Of a stretch of 28,685 nt of DNA, positions 7,143 to 15,891 are shown one piece after another (position 1 is the first letter of the stretch; the number at the start of each line of letters is the position of its first letter). The position numbers were made by a program, and so were the translations under genes. Source of the DNA: Alphaproteobacteria bacterium (GTDB lineage Bacteria > Pseudomonadota > Alphaproteobacteria > UBA2136 > UBA6156); the NCBI GenBank assembly GCA_027489415.1, contig JAIXZU010000015.1, forward strand, positions 1-28,685, read 5' to 3'. Below the pieces are notes generated by a model. The model did not search any database, had not been told where the DNA came from, and saw only the letters and a list, made by a program, of their open reading frames with translations.

Positions 7143-7149
7143 GGCTGTA

Positions 7150-7191
7150 GTGTTCAGTGTTTAGTGTTCAGTGTCTAGTGTTTGGTGTAGG
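7150..7191. repeat. Heptamer tandem repeat (GTGTTCA type), intergenic
   Basis: Six consecutive units: GTGTTCA, GTGTTTA, GTGTTCA, GTGTCTA, GTGTTTG, GTGTAGG. They occupy most of the divergent promoter region between the exonuclease and sfsA genes. Confidence 0.85.
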
Positions 7192-7200
7192 TTGTTGGGT

Positions 7201-7890
7201 ATGGATAAGACATTTTTTATGCCGTTTGGGCGGCCTTTGGTACGGTGGGATTTTGGACGGCGCGAGAAGCGTTTCTTTATTTATGGGTGTTTAGACGGAG
7301 AAATTGCCCACTGCGCCAACACAGGCAGCATGATGGGGCTTTTGGAAGCCAAGGGGGTATGGGTGACGCCTTATGACCCTGAAAGTGGCCGTAAGCTGCT
7401 GTTTGGGGCTGAGATGATGGAGATGGCTAATGGGACGTTGGTGGGGATTAATACGCAGCTGCCGAACAAGTTGGCTGAGGGGGCGATTTTGGCGGGGATG
7501 GTGCCGGAAGTGAGTGGTGAAATTCGGCGGGAAGTGAAGCTGGATGCGAAGACGCGGTTTGATTTGAAGGTGGGTGAGACTTGGGTTGAAGTGAAGAATG
7601 TGACGCTGGCTAAGGAGAATGTGGCGTTGTTTCCGGATAGTGTTACGGAGCGGGGCGCGAAGCATTTGCGGGAGCTGGAAACCATTGTACGTGAGGGTGG
7701 CAGCGCGTTGCAGGTGTATGTTGTGCAGCGGGGTGATTGCGCGAGTTTTAGGCCTGCGGACGAGGTGGATGCGGTATATGCGGCGGCGTTGAAGAGTGCG
7801 GTGAAGGCCGGTGTGAAGGTAGTAGCGCTGGGATGCACGCTGACTGCGGCTGGTATTACGGTTGACCGGCGGCTTCCGGTTGTGATTTAA
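7201..7890 (+). CDS. sfsA: SfsA family protein (sugar fermentation stimulation)
   Basis: A 229-residue protein with SfsA hallmarks: an N-terminal OB-like domain containing HCANTGSMMGLL, and a nuclease-like C-terminal domain with DLKVGETWVEVKNVTL and FPDSVTERGAKHLRELE. E. coli SfsA is 234 residues; it was first linked to maltose metabolism and binds DNA, while the C-terminal domain resembles restriction-type nucleases, so its true role is unsettled. The canonical HCPNTGSM has Ala for Pro here. The ATG at 7201 is chosen over the GTG at 7171 because the upstream codons lie in heptamer repeats. sfsA, map and radC follow each other as in many alphaproteobacteria. Confidence 0.92.
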   Translation: MDKTFFMPFGRPLVRWDFGRREKRFFIYGCLDGEIAHCANTGSMMGLLEAKGVWVTPYDPESGRKLLFGAEMMEMANGTLVGINTQLPNKLAEGAILAGMVPEVSGEIRREVKLDAKTRFDLKVGETWVEVKNVTLAKENVALFPDSVTERGAKHLRELETIVREGGSALQVYVVQRGDCASFRPADEVDAVYAAALKSAVKAGVKVVALGCTLTAAGITVDRRLPVVI

Positions 7891-7899
7891 GCTAACCCC

Positions 7900-8685
7900 A
7901 TGAAGTTGACACCGAAAAATTCCGTGGAATTACAAAAGATGCGCGACGCCGGGCGCATTGCAGCCATGGTGCTGGATTACATTACGCCGCATGTGGTGGC
8001 CGGTGCCAACACGCTGGACCTTGATGCCAAGATTGAAAAGTTCATTAAGGACAATGGCGCTGTGAGCGCCACGATTGGCTACAAGGGTTACAAGCATGCG
8101 AGCTGTATTTCGCTGAATGACGTAGTTTGCCACGGCATACCGAGTGTGAAGACCGTGTTGAAAAACGGCGATATTCTGAACATTGACGTGACCGTGATTG
8201 TGAACGGTTTTTACGGTGACACCAGCCGGATGTACTGGGTGGGTGAGGTTTCCGAAGCCGCGAAAAAGCTGACACGCGTGACCTATGATGCCATGATGGC
8301 GGGGATTAACGTGGTGAAAAGTGGCTTACCCCTCAATGAGATAGGCAACGAGATTGAGCGTGTTGTGGCGCCGCATGGTTACGGGATTGTGCGCGAATAT
8401 TGCGGGCATGGGCTGGGGCGGAAGTTCCATGAAGACCCGATGGTGCTGCATTATGCGCACCCTGCGCCGAATTCCCCCAAGCTGCGGAAGGGCCTGACGT
8501 TTACGGTGGAGCCGATGGTGAATATTGGCGGTTGGCGTACCTTTACCGAGAATGACGGCTGGACCGTGCGCACCGTGGACGGCACGTTGAGCGCGCAATT
8601 TGAGCATAGTATTGCGGTGACGGATGACGGGGTGGAGATACTGACGGAAAGCCCTATGGGCTTCAAATTCCCGCCCTATTTATAG
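7900..8685 (+). CDS. map: Type I methionine aminopeptidase
   Basis: A 261-residue type I methionine aminopeptidase, which removes the initiator methionine from nascent proteins. The five metal ligands are all present: D96 (ILNIDVTV), D107 (GDTSRM), H170 (CGHGLG), E204 (FTVEPM) and E235 (QFEHSI). The substrate-side histidine H78 in VVCHGIP is also present. There is no N-terminal zinc-finger extension. It starts 9 bases after the sfsA stop and is followed by a terminator, so sfsA-map may form one transcript. Essential gene in bacteria. Confidence 0.97.
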   Translation: MKLTPKNSVELQKMRDAGRIAAMVLDYITPHVVAGANTLDLDAKIEKFIKDNGAVSATIGYKGYKHASCISLNDVVCHGIPSVKTVLKNGDILNIDVTVIVNGFYGDTSRMYWVGEVSEAAKKLTRVTYDAMMAGINVVKSGLPLNEIGNEIERVVAPHGYGIVREYCGHGLGRKFHEDPMVLHYAHPAPNSPKLRKGLTFTVEPMVNIGGWRTFTENDGWTVRTVDGTLSAQFEHSIAVTDDGVEILTESPMGFKFPPYL

Positions 8686-8691
8686 GGTTTG

Positions 8692-8720
8692 AAGGGGCAC
8701 TTGGTGCCCTTTCTTTTTTT
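8692..8720 (+). terminator. Rho-independent terminator after map
   Basis: A 9-bp stem (AAGGGGCAC / GTGCCCTTT, one G-T pair) with a TTG loop is followed by CTTTTTTT. It separates map from radC, whose start lies 35 bases further on. Confidence 0.85.
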
Positions 8721-8754
8721 GCTTTGCCAGTATGGGTTTGGTAGGGTGGTGGGC

Positions 8755-9432
8755 ATGACAGACAGCCTGAATGACGGACACCGGGAGCGCCTGAGGGCGC
8801 GGTTTTTGGGGACCAGCGGGGCTGGGGTGGCTGATTACGAACTGCTGGAGCTGGCGCTGACTTACGCGATTCCGCGCAAGGATGTAAAGCCGATTGCGAA
8901 GGATTTACTTAAGCACTTCAAGACATTGGGTGGCGTTTTGGTGGCGCCGCCTGAGCAGTTGGCGCAGATTAAGGGGCTTGGGCCGTCCTCCGTGGCATTT
9001 ATTCAAGTTATTCAACAACTTGCACTGCGCGTGCGGCGAGAGAAAGTGGCGGGGCAGCCGGTGCTGGCGAGCCGCCTTGAGGTGCTGGACTACCTTTACA
9101 CCAAGTTTGCCGGGCTTACGCGCGAGGAGTTCCATGTGCTTTACCTTGATGCCAAGAAGAAGCTGGTGGCCGATGAAGCGCTGTTTACCGGCACCCTGCA
9201 CGAGGTGGCGGTGAGCCCGCGCGACATTTTAAAACGGGCGCTGGAGCTGAATGCCAGCGGGTTGATTGTGGCCCACAACCACCCTAGTGGTGCCCCAGAA
9301 CCCAGTGCCGCCGACAAGCTGTTCACCGAGCAGTTGATGATGGCCTGTGCGGCGATGGGCGTTGACCTTTTAGACCACGTTGTTGTGGGGGTTGAGGCGC
9401 ATTACTCGTTCTCCGGCGAGGGGCAGCTTTAA
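8755..9432 (+). CDS. radC: RadC family JAB/MPN-domain protein
   Basis: A 225-residue RadC-type protein: an N-terminal helix-hairpin-helix region (about 1-95, with LAQIKGLGPSSVAF) and a C-terminal JAB/MPN metalloprotease-like domain. The JAMM metal motif is intact: H174, H176 and D187 in VAHNHPSGAPEPSAAD, with an upstream glutamate in the FTGTLHEVAVSPRD segment. Despite its name, the family's role in DNA repair is not established. The ATG at 8755 starts the conserved MTDSLNDGHRERLRARF N-terminus; the frame is open upstream but overlaps the map terminator. It probably has its own promoter. Confidence 0.94.
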   Translation: MTDSLNDGHRERLRARFLGTSGAGVADYELLELALTYAIPRKDVKPIAKDLLKHFKTLGGVLVAPPEQLAQIKGLGPSSVAFIQVIQQLALRVRREKVAGQPVLASRLEVLDYLYTKFAGLTREEFHVLYLDAKKKLVADEALFTGTLHEVAVSPRDILKRALELNASGLIVAHNHPSGAPEPSAADKLFTEQLMMACAAMGVDLLDHVVVGVEAHYSFSGEGQL

Positions 9433-9457
9433 ACTACCTGTGAGCTTGGGTTTTGGT

Positions 9458-9487
9458 GCTTAATACTTGGGTATTATAGCATTTTTT
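9458..9487 (+). terminator. Rho-independent terminator of radC
   Basis: The core stem TAATAC / GTATTA with a TTGG loop can extend through GCT / AGC with small bulges, and is followed by TTTTTT. It starts 26 bases after the radC stop. Confidence 0.75.
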
Positions 9488-9679
9488 GGGGCATTTGTCA
9501 AGTTTTGGTTTTGGGTTAAGTTGTTGTTTTGTATTATTTTTTTAGGTTTCCATGGATGGTAATCAGATGGGTAATGATGGTAAGTGGTGCGGCTTTTTTG
9601 GCTGTGGTGGCTGATTTTTGTTTTCCCTATTTGGTGAATGTAAGGAAGGTTTGAGGGTAGTGGATGGAAAGTGGGGGAA

Positions 9680-9700
9680 GGCTGTAGGCTGTTGGCTGTA
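9680..9700. repeat. Heptamer tandem repeat (GGCTGTA type)
   Basis: Three units: GGCTGTA, GGCTGTT, GGCTGTA. The period is 7 bp, as at the other loci, but the unit sequence differs. Confidence 0.75.
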
Positions 9701-9794
9701 GAATTTGACTTGAGGTCAGGTTCTATGTACACACTTTTTTAGTGAAATCGGGGGACTTTCCCCCTGCCCTAGAGGCTTAATGGCCTGAGTTTTA

Positions 9795-10091
9795 TTACAA
9801 ATCCTGGAGTTTATAACTCAGGTCTTCCCATGTGGGGTTTTGGGAGAGGATGAGCTTGATTTTGTAGGAGCGGCGGCGGTCCTTCAGGTAATTTTCCCGT
9901 TCTACTGCGTTTTGGATGGTGGGGTGGAATTCGAAATAGACGAGGCGGTTGATGCCGTATTTTTTGCAGAATTTGCTGCCGGTGCCTTTGAGATGGTCCT
10001 CGTGGCGGCGGGCGAGGTTGCCTGTCATACCCGTGTAGATGGTGCCGTTGGGGCGGTTGGTTTCTAGGTAGACGACGGGGCGGATGGGCAT
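9795..10091 (-). CDS. GIY-YIG nuclease-domain protein
   Basis: A 98-residue single-domain GIY-YIG protein. The motif is NGTIYTGMTGNLARRHEDHLKG, with the conserved Tyr, Gly and Arg; the downstream catalytic Glu is in NAVERENYLKD. The domain fills the whole protein, as in the UvrC-homology (YhbQ-like) group common as short stand-alone genes in proteobacteria. Cleavage activity and target are unknown. There is no good Shine-Dalgarno before the ATG at 10091. It lies next to a cluster of palindromes. Confidence 0.88.
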   Translation of the reverse strand: MPIRPVVYLETNRPNGTIYTGMTGNLARRHEDHLKGTGSKFCKKYGINRLVYFEFHPTIQNAVERENYLKDRRRSYKIKLILSQNPTWEDLSYKLQDL

Positions 10092-10145
10092 GGGTTGATG
10101 TTAAATGTATTTGATTTGTTTTCAACTTGGTTGCCTCTTCTGTGA

Positions 10146-10222
10146 CCCCCAACGTGGATTAGGTTCTCGTATTTGTGCAGTTCATGCTTGCCGTGCCTAG
10201 CCCAATACCCCCGACGTGGATT
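10146..10222. repeat. Pair of 15-bp direct repeats
   Basis: A CCCCC run followed by (A/G)ACGTGGATT occurs at 10146-10160 and 10208-10222, 14 of 15 positions identical and 62 bases apart, just upstream of the GIY-YIG gene. Confidence 0.6.
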
Positions 10223-10269
10223 CCGCTCCCCCAAAGGGGGGCGGAATGACGGCAATCTAAAGATTGCCG
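10220..10269. repeat. Two adjacent palindromes, REP-like
   Basis: The first hairpin pairs ATTCCG with CGGAAT and CCCCC with GGGGG around AAA. The second is a 9-bp perfect stem, CGGCAATCT / AGATTGCCG, with a two-base loop. The ATTCCG...CGGAATG frame also occurs in the palindrome inside the ABC gene (11500-11519). Confidence 0.65.
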
Positions 10270-10312
10270 CACTGGGGGTTCGAGTGAGATTGTAAGGTGA
10301 AGTTTACAAGAG

Positions 10313-10654
10313 TTATACTTTAGGAGAGTTAGGGTTCTTACAAAGGGCTGCGGGGTAAAACGGAATAGCAAATTTAATATTATGGGACGAAAGATTTTTC
10401 TCAGTTGATGAACCTTCTCCTCTCATTAATATCGCCGCCCCGCCTGCCTTTGCTGTTAATGTACCTTCTGTGGAAACAACAACCTCGACGTTAAATTCTA
10501 TATACTGTTCTAATAATATTCTATCCTTACTATTGCTAACTGATGCGGGAGCAATCGGACAGTTATCTATTTTAGATATCATTAAGTCTCGTGCTTCCAT
10601 TACTCCCTCACAAATTTCAGTTAATGATTTGCTAATAAAATCTTTAAGTTCCAT
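10313..10654 (-). CDS. Trypco2-like small protein, AT-rich
   Basis: A 113-residue protein. Its N-terminal helix (ELKDFISKSLTEICEGVMEA) and later strands (YIEFNVEVVVS, then a Gly/Ala-rich part, then NIKFAIPFYP) resemble small trypco2-type proteins, which have an Ile-x-x-Gly-Val helix and a FDVAV...IKFSVP strand pair and are found in conflict-related gene neighbourhoods. I am not certain of this match. The start has AGGA upstream. The gene is visibly richer in A+T than its neighbours and uses codons such as TTA, ATA and AAT freely, which suggests recent acquisition. No protease or other partner is adjacent. Confidence 0.6.
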   Translation of the reverse strand: MELKDFISKSLTEICEGVMEARDLMISKIDNCPIAPASVSNSKDRILLEQYIEFNVEVVVSTEGTLTAKAGGAAILMRGEGSSTEKNLSSHNIKFAIPFYPAALCKNPNSPKV

Positions 10655-10670
10655 TTAAATTTCCTAATTT

Positions 10671-12417
<1,747 letters not shown>

Positions 12418-12419
<2 letters not shown>

Positions 12420-12446
12420 GGGGCGAGTTTGTTGGACTCGCCCCAT
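12418..12446. other. Perfect palindrome spanning both candidate starts of the ABC gene
   Basis: Eleven-base arms (ATGGGGCGAGT / ACTCGCCCCAT) surround a 7-base loop. On the minus strand each arm contributes an in-frame ATG. The hairpin starts four bases after the stop codon of the upstream small gene but lacks a T-run, so it could act as an attenuator, processing site or translation-control hairpin. Confidence 0.6.
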
Positions 12447-12450
12447 GGTG

Positions 12451-12606
12451 TCAAGGTTTGTAGGAGATCGGCGTGATGCCGATGGCCACCGTGCCGCCCC
12501 AGATAACGAGCAGGAACAGAATAATCACGACGGTGATTGCCACTGCATTTGAGATACGTGGTTGCGCGTTTGGCTGGTTGTGAGGGTCTTCGGTGAAACG
12601 GGACAT
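12451..12606 (-). CDS. Small single-pass membrane protein (51 aa)
   Basis: A 51-codon gene with a polar N-terminus (MSRFTEDPHNQPNAQPRI), one clear membrane helix (AVAITVVIILFLLVIWGG) and a short tail ending TPISYKP. An AAGAG ribosome binding site lies upstream. The form recalls small accessory subunits of membrane complexes, but no family can be named. It lies between the 5-formyltetrahydrofolate cyclo-ligase and ABC genes on the same strand; the 78-base gap to the former may hold a promoter. Confidence 0.65.
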   Translation of the reverse strand: MSRFTEDPHNQPNAQPRISNAVAITVVIILFLLVIWGGTVAIGITPISYKP

Positions 12607-12684
12607 GGGTATTCTCTTCTTTACTGAACAGACGCGGGGACTTTAGCAAATGAGGGGGTTTTGGCAAGCGTTGGAGGGCTTCAA

Positions 12685-13254
12685 CTAGCCCTTGCAGAGG
12701 ATGACTTCCTTGCCGGTGACGATGTAGTGGAGGGGGATGTCGTGGTATTCCTGCGGGAATTCTGGAATTTCCAGTTCCGTAAAGCTGACGCCGACGGTGA
12801 TGACCGGTTGGGCGAAGGTTTTGATGGTACGATCAAAGTACCCTCCGCCCGAGCCGAGGCGGTAGCCGCGGCGGTTGTAGCCGACCATGGGAATGATGAT
12901 GAGGGCGGGGAGGATTTCCGCGCCGGTGGCAGAGAGAATGCCGAGAGCGTCAGGCTCCAGTTTGCTATTTGCGTGCCAGATGTTGAAGGTGAGCGGGTGG
13001 CCGCGCGCGATGACGCGGGGGAGGCAGACGGTTTGGCCGGAATGCCAGAGGTCTTCGGCGAGGGGTGTGAGGTCGAGCTCCCCTTCCCTAGCGGAATAGA
13101 GGCTGACGACGGTGGGGGCGAGTTCGCTGATGAGCGTGCGCAGGTGGTTGATGACTTTGAAGCGGGTGGTGGAGACGAGGTCCTGAGGTATCACGGCGCG
13201 GCGGTGCCGGAGCTGGGCACGGAGGGCTTGTTTGGCGGCGCGTTCGGGTTTCAT
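12685..13254 (-). CDS. fau: 5-formyltetrahydrofolate cyclo-ligase
   Basis: A 189-residue enzyme of the MTHFS family, which converts 5-formyltetrahydrofolate to 5,10-methenyltetrahydrofolate with ATP. Seen: an N-terminal basic helix (KQALRAQLRHRRAVI), the central FNIWHANSKLEPDALGI region, and the nucleotide/folate-binding signature MVGYNRRGYRLGSGGGYFDR. The length is typical. It is the third gene of a minus-strand run with the coiled-coil and zapA genes; zapA next to this gene is a widely conserved arrangement in proteobacteria. The start at 13254 lacks a good Shine-Dalgarno. Confidence 0.93.
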   Translation of the reverse strand: MKPERAAKQALRAQLRHRRAVIPQDLVSTTRFKVINHLRTLISELAPTVVSLYSAREGELDLTPLAEDLWHSGQTVCLPRVIARGHPLTFNIWHANSKLEPDALGILSATGAEILPALIIIPMVGYNRRGYRLGSGGGYFDRTIKTFAQPVITVGVSFTELEIPEFPQEYHDIPLHYIVTGKEVILCKG

Positions 13255-13300
13255 GGGCTTAACATGGGGTGCGTGCCTGATTTTTCAAGCCCCACGGGCC

Positions 13301-13594
13301 TTATGATACGGGCGGGAGCAGGGTTTCGAGCCTATCCGCCAGCGTGCGGTGGAAGTGAGTGACGGCGGTGGCTTGGTCGTCCAGCTTTTGGTGGGCCTCG
13401 GCGAGGTCTGCAACCAGTTGCAGGGAGGTGAGGATCAGTTGGCGGTCCCGGTCGATGTTCGGGTCCTGCATTTTGAGGTCCTGCAACATGGCGTCCAGCC
13501 TTGCGGCGAGGGCGCGCAGGCGCGTTTCCTCCCCTGCCCCCGTGGCCATGCGGTAGGTGCGACCGGCGATGGTGAGGTCGATGAGGGTGCTCAT
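13301..13594 (-). CDS. zapA: Cell division protein ZapA
   Basis: A 97-residue ZapA: the N-terminal beta region IDLTIAGRTYRMATGAGEE, then RLRALAARLDAML and a long coiled coil. ZapA binds FtsZ and bundles its filaments at the division site. The start overlaps the stop of the upstream coiled-coil gene by four bases (ATGA), so translation is probably coupled. The gap to the cyclo-ligase gene is only 46 bases, leaving no room for the 6S RNA that lies there in many gammaproteobacteria. Confidence 0.92.
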   Translation of the reverse strand: MSTLIDLTIAGRTYRMATGAGEETRLRALAARLDAMLQDLKMQDPNIDRDRQLILTSLQLVADLAEAHQKLDDQATAVTHFHRTLADRLETLLPPVS

Positions 13595-13929
13595 GCGGCT
13601 TCGTCCTCGGCGGGGTCGGTCAGGGAACTTAGGGTAGTGGCGAGGACGGACTGGCTGGTGGCTTCGGTTTTCAGCTGTTCCTGCAGGCGTTCGATGAGCG
13701 TGCCCAAGCGGCCCGCGGCTTCCGCGCGCGTGGTGCGCAGGCGCTGGTTTTCAAACTGCAGATTGGCCATGCGGGTTTGCATTTCATGCGTGCCCGCGCC
13801 CGCCGTGTGGCGAAAGTTCCGCAGCGATTGCTCGAGGCCTGCGATAACGTCCAGCAGGCGTTGCGCCGTGCGGGCGTCCGGCAGGTTGGACGGCAGTAAG
13901 GGCGATGCGCTTGTGAGCAGACTACTCAT
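13591..13929 (-). CDS. Coiled-coil protein upstream of zapA (DUF4164-like)
   Basis: A 112-residue protein, almost entirely helical with heptad-like spacing (LLDVIAGLEQSLRNFRH, then MANLQFENQRLRTTRAEAAGRLGTLIERLQ). Similar short coiled-coil proteins precede zapA in many alphaproteobacteria and are annotated DUF4164; a division role is inferred from position only. An AGGAGG Shine-Dalgarno 9 bases upstream supports the start. It is the first gene of the run and diverges from pgk with 63 bases between. Confidence 0.75.
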   Translation of the reverse strand: MSSLLTSASPLLPSNLPDARTAQRLLDVIAGLEQSLRNFRHTAGAGTHEMQTRMANLQFENQRLRTTRAEAAGRLGTLIERLQEQLKTEATSQSVLATTLSSLTDPAEDEAA

Positions 13930-13992
13930 TTTGGGGCCCTCCTCTTTGAATGTAAGTTAAAATGTGCGACAACCTATGGCAACAAGAAGTGT

Positions 13993-15225
13993 ATGAACAT
14001 GCCTGTGACCGCTGCCTCCCAAACTGGCACACCCCGCGATACCGCCACCCTGCCCGGCCTGAAAGGCCTTGATGTGCAAGGCAAGCGCGTGATTCTGCGT
14101 GTGGATTATAATATCAGCCAGAACCCCGATGGTACGCTGTATGACGATTACAGGATTGCCAGCACGTTACCGACGATTCAGCGGTTATTGAGTGGCGGCG
14201 CTAGAGTCGGGATTTTAACCCACCGCGGGCGGCCGGGCGGGCGTGTGGTGCCGGAGCTTTCGACAAAACCACTGGCGGCGATTTTAAGCGGCCTGCTGGG
14301 GCAGCCCGTAGAGCATGTACCCGACTGCGTGGGCCGCATTGCCGAGCAAGCCATGGCCGAGTTGGCCCCCGGACAGATTGTGATGCTGGAAAACGTGCGT
14401 TTTCATTTAGGTGAACAAATGAACCAGCATAGTTTTGTGCAGCAGCTGGCCGCCCTTGGAGACGTGTTTGTGAATGACGCCTTCGCCAGCGCCCACCGCG
14501 CCCACGCCAGCACCAGCGGCCTTGCCGGTGCCATGGACACCTGTGTGATTGGCGAGCTGATGGAACGCGAGCTGATGTGGTTGCGCAGGCTTAAAAACAA
14601 CCCCGACAAGCCCATTTTACTGGTGCTGGGTGGAAACAACGTGGAGAGCAAAATTGAGCTTTTGCGCCAGATGCTGACCAAAGTGGACACCGTGATGCTG
14701 GGTGGGGCGATTGCCAACACCTTCATGGCCGCCCGCGACCTTGGCCTTGGCCAGAGCCTGCTTGACCCGACCTACGTTGACGCCGCCCGCGACCTGCTGA
14801 CCGAAGCCGGTGTGGTTGGTTGCCGCCTGCACCTGCCGCAAGACGTGATGGTGCGCAACGCCAGCGCCCCGACAGCCCCCGCTGAAGTACGCCCCGCCTA
14901 CGCCATTGGGGCCCAAGAAAGTGTGATTGATATTGGCCCCGCCACCCTTGCAACATGGCAGCGCCTTGTGGTGAGCGGCGGCACCACCATGTTGCTTGGC
15001 AGCCTTGGCATTACCGAGCACCCAGAAGGCCGCACCGGAACCCTTGGACTGGTGAAAACCTTGACCGATAGGCGCGGTTTCAGCTTAGTCGGTGGCAACG
15101 GCTTACTGCCCATGCTGCAAGACAGCGGCCTGCGCGAATTGCTGCCCGCCCTTTCCACCGGCGGTGCTGCCTTGGTGGGAGGGTTGATTGGCAGGCCTTT
15201 GCCGAGTGTGGATGTGATGTTTTAA
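13993..15225 (+). CDS. pgk: Phosphoglycerate kinase family protein with degenerate nucleotide site
   Basis: A 410-residue protein clearly of the PGK fold and length. The 3-phosphoglycerate side is intact: D38 and N40 in LRVDYN, R54 in YRIAS, H77 and R80 in THRGRP, R136 in LENVRF, R169 in AHRAHAS. The nucleotide side is not: the GGAKV lysine is Asn (LGGNNV, N216), the WNGP motif is missing (TMLLGSLGITE), and GGGDT reads GGNGL (367-371). K220 and the terminal STGG remain. Catalysis of 1,3-bisphosphoglycerate plus ADP to 3-phosphoglycerate plus ATP is therefore doubtful. Either another pgk exists or this lineage tolerates the changes. A terminator follows. Confidence 0.85.
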   Translation: MNMPVTAASQTGTPRDTATLPGLKGLDVQGKRVILRVDYNISQNPDGTLYDDYRIASTLPTIQRLLSGGARVGILTHRGRPGGRVVPELSTKPLAAILSGLLGQPVEHVPDCVGRIAEQAMAELAPGQIVMLENVRFHLGEQMNQHSFVQQLAALGDVFVNDAFASAHRAHASTSGLAGAMDTCVIGELMERELMWLRRLKNNPDKPILLVLGGNNVESKIELLRQMLTKVDTVMLGGAIANTFMAARDLGLGQSLLDPTYVDAARDLLTEAGVVGCRLHLPQDVMVRNASAPTAPAEVRPAYAIGAQESVIDIGPATLATWQRLVVSGGTTMLLGSLGITEHPEGRTGTLGLVKTLTDRRGFSLVGGNGLLPMLQDSGLRELLPALSTGGAALVGGLIGRPLPSVDVMF

Positions 15226-15253
15226 GTGTTGAGTGTTGGGTATTGAGTGTTGA
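15226..15253. repeat. Heptamer tandem repeat (GTGTTGA type), intergenic
   Basis: Units GTGTTGA, GTGTTGG, GTATTGA, GTGTTGA directly follow the pgk stop codon; two weaker units continue to about 15267. Confidence 0.85.
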
Positions 15254-15282
15254 GCATTTGGCGTTGCCCTTATTCAGCATAG

Positions 15283-15310
15283 AAAAAGGCCCCTGTTCGG
15301 GGGCCTTTTT
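15283..15310. terminator. Bidirectional rho-independent terminator
   Basis: The stem AAAAAGGCCCC / GGGGCCTTTTT with a 6-base loop has a run of A on one side and T on the other. It serves pgk on the plus strand and the Pro/Ala/Glu gene on the minus strand. Confidence 0.9.
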
Positions 15311-15327
15311 CATCACTTGCCAGTGAA

Positions 15328-15588
15328 TTACTGGGCAGGTGCCGGAGCCGGAGCGGCTTCAGGAGCCGGGGCAGCTTCAGGAGCCGGAGCGGCTTCGGGA
15401 GCCGGAGCAGCTTCAGGAGCCGGGGCCATTTCAGGAGCCGGGGCGGGAGCCGGAGCAGCTTCAGGAGCCGGGGCTTCCATAGGAGCCGGGGCTTCTTCGC
15501 TAACAGGGGCGTTCTGTTGGTTGTAAACCAGGTAGGCAGCAACGCCCAGCACGGCAACACCAGCAATAATCAAGGGAGCCTTGTTCAT
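15328..15588 (-). CDS. Membrane-anchored Pro/Ala/Glu-repeat protein (86 aa)
   Basis: An 86-residue protein: a short basic start, a hydrophobic segment APLIIAGVAVLGVAAYLVY (about residues 4-22), then a low-complexity tail with units of EAAPAP and APEMAPAP. The DNA of the tail is a minisatellite of GGAGCCGGxGC-type units. It is probably anchored in the inner membrane with an extended periplasmic tail; Pro/Ala-rich tails often act as spacers. AGGA lies 8 bases before the start, a near-consensus promoter lies about 190 bases upstream, and a terminator follows. Function unknown. Confidence 0.75.
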   Translation of the reverse strand: MNKAPLIIAGVAVLGVAAYLVYNQQNAPVSEEAPAPMEAPAPEAAPAPAPAPEMAPAPEAAPAPEAAPAPEAAPAPEAAPAPAPAQ

Positions 15589-15779
15589 GGAGTGATCCTT
15601 TTATATCGTTCATTTTTATCTCAGGGGCCTTCCAGTGCAATAACGCAGTTGGGGCCATATGGTTTCGCCGGACGGTGAACGGCTAGCTGTTGCCAGCCGC
15701 CGCCGCCTGTACCTTTCAACCCAGTTGCAATCATTGCTTACTGCTACTGTAGCCGCGGCCCCTGCGAAACCTACGCTCA

Positions 15780-15808
15780 TGTTTAAGAAACAGCGGTATT
15801 GTTGTCAA
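15780..15808 (-). promoter_or_regulatory. Sigma70-type promoter for the Pro/Ala/Glu gene
   Basis: On the minus strand TTGACA, 17 bp, then TAAACA. It implies a 5' untranslated leader of about 185 bases. Confidence 0.65.
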
Positions 15809-15891
15809 TGCCAAGCGGTGAAGGTAAGCCAAATGTAAGCAACATTAACAGGCACTTGTGTATTAATTGACACAGTCGATTCGTTGGCAGT

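Larger units (their letters stand above)
9433..9794. other. Gene-free stretch, T/G-rich on the plus strand
   Basis: About 360 bases hold no convincing gene. Contents: a terminator for radC, a strongly T+G-biased segment (about 9480-9700), a short heptamer repeat, and near the end a GGGGGA / TCCCCC hairpin followed by the decamer CCCTGCCCTA. An open frame of 90 codons on the minus strand translates to low-complexity Asn/Pro/His-rich sequence and is rejected. Confidence 0.6.

Noticed and set aside
7150..7191. Possible CRISPR-like array
   Set aside because: Units are 7 bp, directly adjacent and without spacers, so it is a simple tandem repeat. No Cas genes are in the window.
9460..9732. 90-codon open frame on the minus strand
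   Set aside because: Low-complexity Asn/Pro/His translation from a T+G-biased segment, overlapping a terminator; no good start.
13255..13300. 6S RNA between zapA and the cyclo-ligase gene
   Set aside because: The gap is only 46 bases, far too short for 6S RNA.
12661..13362. 233-codon open frame on the plus strand
   Set aside because: It is antisense to the 5-formyltetrahydrofolate cyclo-ligase and zapA genes and shows no domain or ribosome binding site.
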